From NCBI GenBank assembly GCA_027079895.1, contig JALWUZ010000806.1, positions 1-9,699 on the forward strand: a stretch of DNA of 9,699 nt. Reading direction: 5' to 3'. Positions 5,330 to 9,699 of the stretch are shown in pieces. The notes beneath the pieces are model-generated. The model had not been told where the DNA came from. It did no database searches and saw only the letters and a program-made list of their open reading frames with translations. Numbering within the stretch: position 1 is the stretch's first letter; each line of letters begins with the position of its first letter. A program made the position numbers and the translations under genes. This stretch comes from Anaerolineae bacterium (GTDB taxonomy: Bacteria > Chloroflexota > Anaerolineae > B4-G1).

Positions 5330-7452
5330 TATTCCGCCTCCCGCGCTGCGGGGACGTAGAACCGTTCGGTGTACTCCTTCACCATCCGCCGCGTGCAGAA
5401 CACCGGTACCGCCGTGCGCATCGCCTCTTTCATCACCCGCACCCAGCCGCGAGGTATGTCGTCGGTGTCCCGCTTGTAGAACAGGGGCACGACCTCCTCC
5501 TCCAGCAGACGGTACAGCGAGTCGGCGTCGGCGGCGTCTTGAGCGGCGGGGTCGTCGTACCGCCGGTCGTCGCCGATGGCCCAGCCGTTGGTCCCGTTGT
5601 ACCCCTCCGCCCACCAGCCATCGAGCACGCTCAGGTTGGGGACGCCGTTGGCGGCGGCCTTCTGGCCGCTGGTGCCGCTCGCCTCGTAGGGACGGCGGGG
5701 AGTGTTCAGCCACACGTCCACCCCCTGCACCAGGTAGCGGGCTACCTGGAGGTCGTAGTCCTCGATGAAGGCGATACGCCCGCCCATCGCCGGGTCCCTG
5801 GCGAGGTTGTAGACCTGCTGGATGAGCCGTTTGCCGTCGTCGTCGGCAGGATGGGCCTTGCCGGCGAAGATGAACTGCACCGGACGATACCGGTCGTGCA
5901 GCAGCCGCTTGAGCCGCTCCAGGTCGTGGAAAATCAGCGTCGCCCGCTTGTAGGTGGCGAATCGGCGGGCGAACCCGATGATGAGCGCGTCGGGGTCGAG
6001 GAAGGTGCCGGCGCACAGCACCTGTTCCGCGCTCAGGTTGCCCTCGATGCGCTGACGGCGGGCCCGCTCCCGAATCAGGCTCATCATCTTGCGCTTCAGG
6101 TGCAAGTGTGCCGCCCACAGTTCGGCGTCGGGCACGTCGAGGATGCGCTCCCAGAGCGCGTGGTCGTCGTGACGGTCTACCCAGTCCGGGGTCAGGTACT
6201 TGCGGTAAATCCGGTTCACCGCCCCGCCGATCCAGGAGGGGACGTGGACGCCGTTGGTGATGTGCGTGATGGGTACCTCTTCCTCCGACCGGTCGGGCCA
6301 GAGGGAGTGGAACATGCGGCGGGAGACCTCTCCGTGCAGCCGACTGACGCCATTGCGGTACCGCGCCATCCCCAGCGCGAGGACGGTCATGTTGAACCCG
6401 CCGTTGTGACTGCCCAGGGCCATAAACCGCTCTCGATCCAGTCCCAGGCGCGGCCAGTAGGCGTGGAAGTAACGCTCCATCATGTGGAACGGGAAGACAT
6501 CGTGACCGGCGGGCACCGGGGTATGGGTGGTGAAAACCGTCGTCGCCCGCACCTTCTCCTGCGCCTCGTCGAAGGACATCCCGGCCTCCACCAACTCCCG
6601 GATGCGTTCCAGGACGAGGAAGGCGGAGTGTCCCTCGTTGAGATGAAAGACCACCGGCTCGATGTTCATCGCCCGCAACGCCCGCAGGCCGCCGATGCCC
6701 AGCACGATTTCCTGCTGGATGCGCATTTCCTGGTCGCCGCCGTACAGCCGGGCGGTCAACTCCCGGTCCCAGGGGGCGTTTCGGTCGTTGTCGGCGTCCA
6801 TCAGGTACAAGTGCGTGCGCCCGACTTCCACGTGCCAGACTTGCAGGTGAACCGTCCGGTCGCCCACCTCGACGGGGACGAAGAGTTGGTCGCCGTCCGT
6901 GCAGCACATCCCGACGGCCACCTCATCCGGCTCGAAGCGGGGGTAGATCGCCTCCTGCCAGCCGTCGGGGGTGATGCGCTGGCGGAAGTAGCCCATCTCG
7001 TAGAGGAAGCCGACGGCGACGAGCGGCAGGCCGATGTCGCTGGCCTCTTTGCAGTGGTCGCCGGCCAGGACTCCCAGTCCGCCGGAGTAGATGGGCAGCG
7101 ATTGGTGCAGCCCGAACTCCGCCGAAAAGTAGGCGACGGGGCGGGAGGCCAGGTCGGGGTAGTGTTTGGGGAACCACAGGTGGCCGTTCTCCATATCGTG
7201 CTCGAAGGCCATCAGCACGGCGTCGTACTGGCGGAGGAAGAGGGGGTCGGCGGCCAGTTCCGCCAGCCGCTCCAGCGTGACTTCGAGCAACATCTTCACC
7301 GGATTGTGACCGGTGCTGCGCCAGAGGGAGTAGTCCACCATCTTGAACAGGTCGCGCGATTGACGGTGCCAACTCCACCAGAAGTTGTAGGCCAGGTCGC
7401 GCAGCCGCGCGATGCGCGGGGGGATTTTCTCGGTCAGCGATGAGTTGTCCAT
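5329..7452 (-). CDS. glgP: Alpha-glucan phosphorylase (GT35, short form), 707 aa
   Basis: This PLP-dependent enzyme releases glucose 1-phosphate from glycogen or maltodextrin using phosphate. The N-terminal region (about 8-110, RLRDLAYNFWWSWH) is the DUF3417 type typical of the short bacterial and archaeal phosphorylases. The core begins at VAYFSAEFGLHQSLPIYSGG. HLNEGH, THTPVPAGHD, NMTVLALGMAR, ITNGVHVPSW and FARRFATYKRA are all family motifs. The PLP lysine is K598 in EASGTSGQKAAANG, followed by LSVLDGWWAEGY. The length matches this branch rather than the 800+ aa E. coli GlgP type. The upstream membrane-protein gene ends 3 nt before the ATG, with only a weak AAGGGA ahead of it, so translation is probably coupled. 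With divergent galE it suggests hexose-phosphate and nucleotide-sugar traffic at this locus. Cytoplasmic. Confidence 0.95.
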   Translation of the reverse strand: MDNSSLTEKIPPRIARLRDLAYNFWWSWHRQSRDLFKMVDYSLWRSTGHNPVKMLLEVTLERLAELAADPLFLRQYDAVLMAFEHDMENGHLWFPKHYPDLASRPVAYFSAEFGLHQSLPIYSGGLGVLAGDHCKEASDIGLPLVAVGFLYEMGYFRQRITPDGWQEAIYPRFEPDEVAVGMCCTDGDQLFVPVEVGDRTVHLQVWHVEVGRTHLYLMDADNDRNAPWDRELTARLYGGDQEMRIQQEIVLGIGGLRALRAMNIEPVVFHLNEGHSAFLVLERIRELVEAGMSFDEAQEKVRATTVFTTHTPVPAGHDVFPFHMMERYFHAYWPRLGLDRERFMALGSHNGGFNMTVLALGMARYRNGVSRLHGEVSRRMFHSLWPDRSEEEVPITHITNGVHVPSWIGGAVNRIYRKYLTPDWVDRHDDHALWERILDVPDAELWAAHLHLKRKMMSLIRERARRQRIEGNLSAEQVLCAGTFLDPDALIIGFARRFATYKRATLIFHDLERLKRLLHDRYRPVQFIFAGKAHPADDDGKRLIQQVYNLARDPAMGGRIAFIEDYDLQVARYLVQGVDVWLNTPRRPYEASGTSGQKAAANGVPNLSVLDGWWAEGYNGTNGWAIGDDRRYDDPAAQDAADADSLYRLLEEEVVPLFYKRDTDDIPRGWVRVMKEAMRTAVPVFCTRRMVKEYTERFYVPAAREAE

Positions 7453-7455
7453 AGT

Positions 7456-8283
7456 TCAGCGTCCCTTGATGAAAGTGATGACCAACACGATGGCGGCGAC
7501 GATGAGAATCTCCGCCACCACCTCCAAGTTCAGCCGTTCCAGCAGGTACTGGTGGGCGACGTTGACGACGGAGTAGAAGATGAGCAGCAACACCAGACCA
7601 CCCACCCACGCGCTGACCTGCCAGTAGTTGATGGCCCAGGTGCTTTCGCCGACGAGGAGGGCGACGACGGCGGCGAAGAGGAGCACGCGGCGGAAGGGGA
7701 CGTCGGCCACGCTCAGCAGGTCCAACGCCAGCAGGAAGGCGGTCAGGAGGGAGAGCGTCGCCGTCACCAGGCTGCGCATGCGGGAGTGGTAGATCACGGC
7801 GAAGAGGGCGAATCCCAGCAGGTAGGCCAGCACGTTGAGCGCGAGGCGGGCTTTGGGATAGCCGGGGTTGCGCGGGGAGAAGGCGGCGTATTCGGCGGCG
7901 ACGACGTGGCTGATGGCGACGCCGGAGAACAGCAGGCCGGCAATCCACAGCGGCCAGGAGGTCGGGCGGGCCAGGAGGTAGGCGATGATCCCCGTCAGCA
8001 GGCCGGGCAGAATCCAGGCGATGTAGATTGGGCGGCCCCCCGCGCTCTCGAAAAGGGGGTAATCGTGCATCACGAGGTTGGTGCCGGTGCAGACGAGCCC
8101 GACCATGACGGCGATCAGCAGCCACTCCCCGGTGACGCGGATGTCCAGCGGCGAGCCCAGGGGACGCAACTCCCAAACGTGTTCGGGCAGTTCGATGAAC
8201 CGGAAGAGCACGTTGCCCAACAGCAGCATGGCGATGAGCACGCTCAACCGGTCTCTGTTCAGGGGCCTGACTTTACCCGACAT
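7456..8283 (-). CDS. Polytopic membrane protein of unknown function, 275 aa
   Basis: About nine hydrophobic segments are visible, near residues 12-30, 52-71, 87-105, 110-130, 146-165, 169-191, 198-216, 222-241 and 254-272. There is no signal peptide or recognisable catalytic motif. Loops carry YPLFESAGGRP, AEYAAFSPRNPGYPKAR and GESTWAINYWQ, which may be family signatures. It resembles the uncharacterised multi-helix proteins common in Chloroflexota (perhaps the DUF5656 type, not certain). The gene stops 3 nt before glgP, so it heads that operon. The ATG at 8283 has no Shine-Dalgarno (TTCCTCCCC precedes it), and a -10 box lies 8 nt upstream, so the mRNA is probably leaderless. A later internal start such as Met19 would cut into the first helix and is less likely. 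Confidence 0.8.
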   Translation of the reverse strand: MSGKVRPLNRDRLSVLIAMLLLGNVLFRFIELPEHVWELRPLGSPLDIRVTGEWLLIAVMVGLVCTGTNLVMHDYPLFESAGGRPIYIAWILPGLLTGIIAYLLARPTSWPLWIAGLLFSGVAISHVVAAEYAAFSPRNPGYPKARLALNVLAYLLGFALFAVIYHSRMRSLVTATLSLLTAFLLALDLLSVADVPFRRVLLFAAVVALLVGESTWAINYWQVSAWVGGLVLLLIFYSVVNVAHQYLLERLNLEVVAEILIVAAIVLVITFIKGR

Positions 8284-8291
8284 GGGGAGGA

Positions 8292-8320
8292 ATTGTACCT
8301 TTGGAAAATGGATTTGTCAA
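8292..8320 (-). promoter_or_regulatory. Promoter of the membrane protein-glgP-B-box-recN unit, probably leaderless
   Basis: TTGACA (8320-8315), 17 nt, TACAAT (8297-8292). Only 8 nt separate the -10 box from the ATG, so transcription should start at or within two bases of the start codon. Confidence 0.7.
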
Positions 8321-8331
8321 CCGACGGCGCG

Positions 8332-8357
8332 TTCGAGGAACTGGCCTCCTCCTCGAA
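8332..8357. repeat. 8-bp inverted repeat between divergent promoters (candidate operator)
   Basis: TTCGAGGA (8332-8339) and TCCTCGAA (8350-8357) are perfect inverted copies around a 10-bp spacer. Arm centres are 18 bp apart, roughly two helical turns. The element covers the -35 region of the galE promoter and starts 12 bp behind the -35 of the opposite promoter, so one regulator could act on both. Confidence 0.45.
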
Positions 8358-8361
8358 AGTG

Positions 8362-8370
8362 TGGTAAACT
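8362..8370 (+). promoter_or_regulatory. Extended -10 element for galE
   Basis: TGGTAAACT fits TGn followed by a -10 box (TAAACT, 4 of 6 bases). No good -35 is found 16-18 nt upstream, where the inverted repeat lies, suggesting dependence on the extended -10 or on an activator. Transcription would begin near 8377, about 25 nt before the ATG. Confidence 0.5.
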
Positions 8371-8401
8371 CTCCCCCACCAATCAGCGAAAGGAGGCGTT
8401 G

Positions 8402-9403
8402 ATGAACATCCTCGTCACCGGCGGGGCCGGCTACATCGGGAGCATCGTCGTCGAGGAACTGCTGGCCCAGGGGGAGGAGGTAGTTGTCTTCGACAACCTC
8501 TGTTACGGACACCGGGCCGCTGTCCCGCCCCAGGCGGCTTTCGTCGAAGGAGACCTGTCCGACCGCGCTGCTGTCAGGGCGGTTTTCGATTCTTACCCCA
8601 TCGAGGCGGTGATGCATTTCGCCTCTTACACCCTGGTGGGCGAGTCAATGGCCCACCCGTTCAGGTACCTCGGTGACAACGTCACCAACGGCCTGAACCT
8701 CTTGCGGGAGGCGGTGGCGCACGGCGTGCGTCGCTTCATCCTCTCGTCCACCGCCAACCTGTTCGGCACCCCGGAGCGTATTCCCATCGGCGAGAAGGAG
8801 CGCATCGTCCCCGGCAGCCCCTACGGAGAATCGAAGTACATTTTGGAGCGTATCCTCCACTGGCTCGACCGCATTTACGACTTCCGCTACGCCGCGCTGC
8901 GTTACTTCAACGCCGCCGGAGCATCCCCCACCGGCGAGCGCGGGGAGGACCACAACCCGGAGACCCACCTCATCCCCCTCGTCCTCCAGGTCGCCCTCGG
9001 CCAGCGGGATAAGATCACCATCTTCGGCGACGATTATCCCACCCGCGATGGTACCTGCGTGCGGGACTACATCCACGTGAGCGACCTGGCCCAGGCCCAC
9101 ATCCTGGCCCTCCGCGCCCTCGACGCGGGCAGCCGCACCTACAACCTGGGGAACGGACAGGGTTTCACCGTCCGGGAGGTCATCGAGACCTGCCGCGCCG
9201 TGACCGGCCATCCCATCCCGGCGGAGGTCGGCCCCCGACGGCCCGGCGACCCGGCGGTGCTCATCGCCGGCAGCGAGAAGATCCGGCGGGAACTGGGCTG
9301 GCGACCGCGTTACCCCGATCTGCGTACCATCGTCGAACACGCCTGGGAGTGGCATCGCACTCACCCGCATGGCTACGGCGACCGCCGGACGCCGAAGGCG
9401 TGA
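8402..9403 (+). CDS. galE: UDP-glucose 4-epimerase (extended SDR), 333 aa
   Basis: The product interconverts UDP-glucose and UDP-galactose (Leloir pathway, supply of galactosyl donors) using bound NAD. The Rossmann start is MNILVTGGAGYIGS with the GxxGxxG site at residues 7-13 and acidic D31 ending strand 2. FDNLCYGHRAAV, GDLSD and MHFAS are typical of GalE. The catalytic set is S/T at 115-117 in SSTANLFG, with Y141 and K145 in SPYGESK. LRYFNAAGA, the substrate region GDDYPTRDGTCVRDYIHV, and YNLGNGQGFTVREV also match. Normal length is 330-340 aa. ATG 8402 is chosen for AGGAGG 5 nt upstream and an exact family start. SSTANLFG differs from the common SSxAxVYG. A broader UDP-sugar epimerase role cannot be excluded. 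Confidence 0.95.
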   Translation: MNILVTGGAGYIGSIVVEELLAQGEEVVVFDNLCYGHRAAVPPQAAFVEGDLSDRAAVRAVFDSYPIEAVMHFASYTLVGESMAHPFRYLGDNVTNGLNLLREAVAHGVRRFILSSTANLFGTPERIPIGEKERIVPGSPYGESKYILERILHWLDRIYDFRYAALRYFNAAGASPTGERGEDHNPETHLIPLVLQVALGQRDKITIFGDDYPTRDGTCVRDYIHVSDLAQAHILALRALDAGSRTYNLGNGQGFTVREVIETCRAVTGHPIPAEVGPRRPGDPAVLIAGSEKIRRELGWRPRYPDLRTIVEHAWEWHRTHPHGYGDRRTPKA

Positions 9404-9440
9404 CGCTCGCCATCCTATCCTACCCCCTTGCCCAGGGATG

Positions 9441-9449
9441 TGGTATAAT
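9441..9449 (+). promoter_or_regulatory. Extended -10 promoter downstream of galE
   Basis: TGGTATAAT is a perfect TGn-TATAAT element; there is no convincing -35. Transcription should begin near A9457, leaving a short leader with AGGAGG at 9464-9469. It starts a new unit 37 nt past galE. Confidence 0.75.
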
Positions 9450-9479
9450 CCCCCCCATCACGCAGGAGGCCGAGGTAAG

Positions 9480-9699
9480 ACGAACACCAATCGTTCCCTG
9501 AACAGTCTGCTGGAAGCACTGGCCCTGGTCGTCGCGCTGGTGCTGACGATCATTTTCAGCCGCTGGGTAGTCGCCGTCGCCCCGCAGATGGCCCACGCCA
9601 TCGCCACCGCCACTTCCACGCCGACCACGACCGCCACTCCGACCGTCACCAACACTCCCACCAACACCCCCACGCCGACGGATACGCCCACTCCAACCC
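9480..9699 (+). CDS. Membrane-anchored Thr/Pro-rich protein, start codon unclear, 3' end outside window
   Basis: The open frame reads ...KTNTNRSLNSLLEAL, then a hydrophobic segment (ALVVALVLTIIFSRWVVAVA), then PQMAHAIATATSTP and a low-complexity Thr/Pro stretch (TPTxTxTPT) running out of the window. This is a signal anchor followed by an extended, probably glycosylated linker, as seen in many Chloroflexota surface proteins; the functional domain would lie beyond the edge. A promoter (9441-9449) and AGGAGG (9464-9469) are well placed. However, the frame has no ATG, GTG or TTG near 9475-9482, only AAG and ACG. The first in-frame GTG (9540) and ATG (9588) would cut or lose the anchor. The coordinate given uses ACG 9480 as a placeholder. 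Confidence 0.6.

Noticed and set aside
4840..7443. Plus-strand open frame of 867 aa opposite glgP and the B-box gene
   Set aside because: It mirrors the codon periodicity of glgP, is rich in His/Val/Gln/Gly as expected for a shadow frame, and shows no domain.
7552..8367. Plus-strand 271-aa frame opposite the membrane protein
   Set aside because: The Gly/Glu/Gln-rich product is the antisense of membrane helices and it runs across the divergent promoter region.
9475..9501. GTA at 9475 as the start after the Shine-Dalgarno
   Set aside because: It is in a different frame and meets TGA at 9499 after eight codons; GTA is also not a known start.
9458..9691. Minus-strand Gly/Val-repeat frame
   Set aside because: It is the complement of the Thr/Pro codons (ACC/CCG) of the plus-strand surface protein; there is no supporting promoter or Shine-Dalgarno.
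1..9699. tRNA, rRNA, CRISPR array, insertion sequence or prophage marks
   Set aside because: None seen: no regularly spaced repeats, transposase-like protein or terminal inverted repeats. The Thr/Pro stretch is protein low complexity, not an array.

Overview
The window is high-GC bacterial DNA that most resembles Chloroflexota (Anaerolineae-like). The grounds are protein style, not a database match. They include a B-box zinc finger fused to membrane helices, a tandem-HTH XRE regulator beside a TPR protein, a short-form GT35 glucan phosphorylase, and a membrane-anchored protein whose ectodomain is a Thr/Pro repeat of the 'TPTxTPT' kind. Coding is dense. Several promoters are of the extended -10 type (TGnTATAAT).

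Layout from right to left on the minus strand. A divergent intergenic region (8284-8401) separates galE (plus strand, 8402-9403) from a minus-strand gene train. That train is a polytopic membrane protein (8283-7456), an alpha-glucan phosphorylase (7452-5329), a B-box zinc finger membrane protein (5268-4735) and recN (4726-2957). The first gene has a TTGACA-17-TACAAT promoter only 8 nt from its ATG and no Shine-Dalgarno, so it is probably leaderless. A secreted beta-rich protein with an FN3-like C-terminus (2873-1746) has its own promoter, which overlaps the recN stop codon. A third minus-strand unit starts at an extended -10 promoter (1623-1651): a tandem-HTH regulator (1566-886), a TPR protein (870-316) and a membrane-anchored thioredoxin-like protein (319 to beyond position 1).

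The most interesting observation is in that last gene. Its reading frame has a TGA exactly where the first Cys of the thioredoxin CxxC motif should be (TGA-Ser-Val-Cys). The thioredoxin frame stays open for all 49 remaining codons, up to the window edge, and includes the Gly-Ile-Pro cis-proline motif. Nineteen nucleotides after the TGA is a perfect 8-bp hairpin with a GUG loop, as expected for a bacterial SECIS element. The gene is therefore read as a selenocysteine-containing (UxxC) thioredoxin, translationally coupled to a TPR gene through an ATGA overlap and placed in an operon headed by a tandem-HTH regulator. A standard ORF caller would lose it.

At the right edge, an extended -10 promoter and a strong Shine-Dalgarno precede a membrane-anchored Thr/Pro-rich protein that has no canonical start codon at the expected place.
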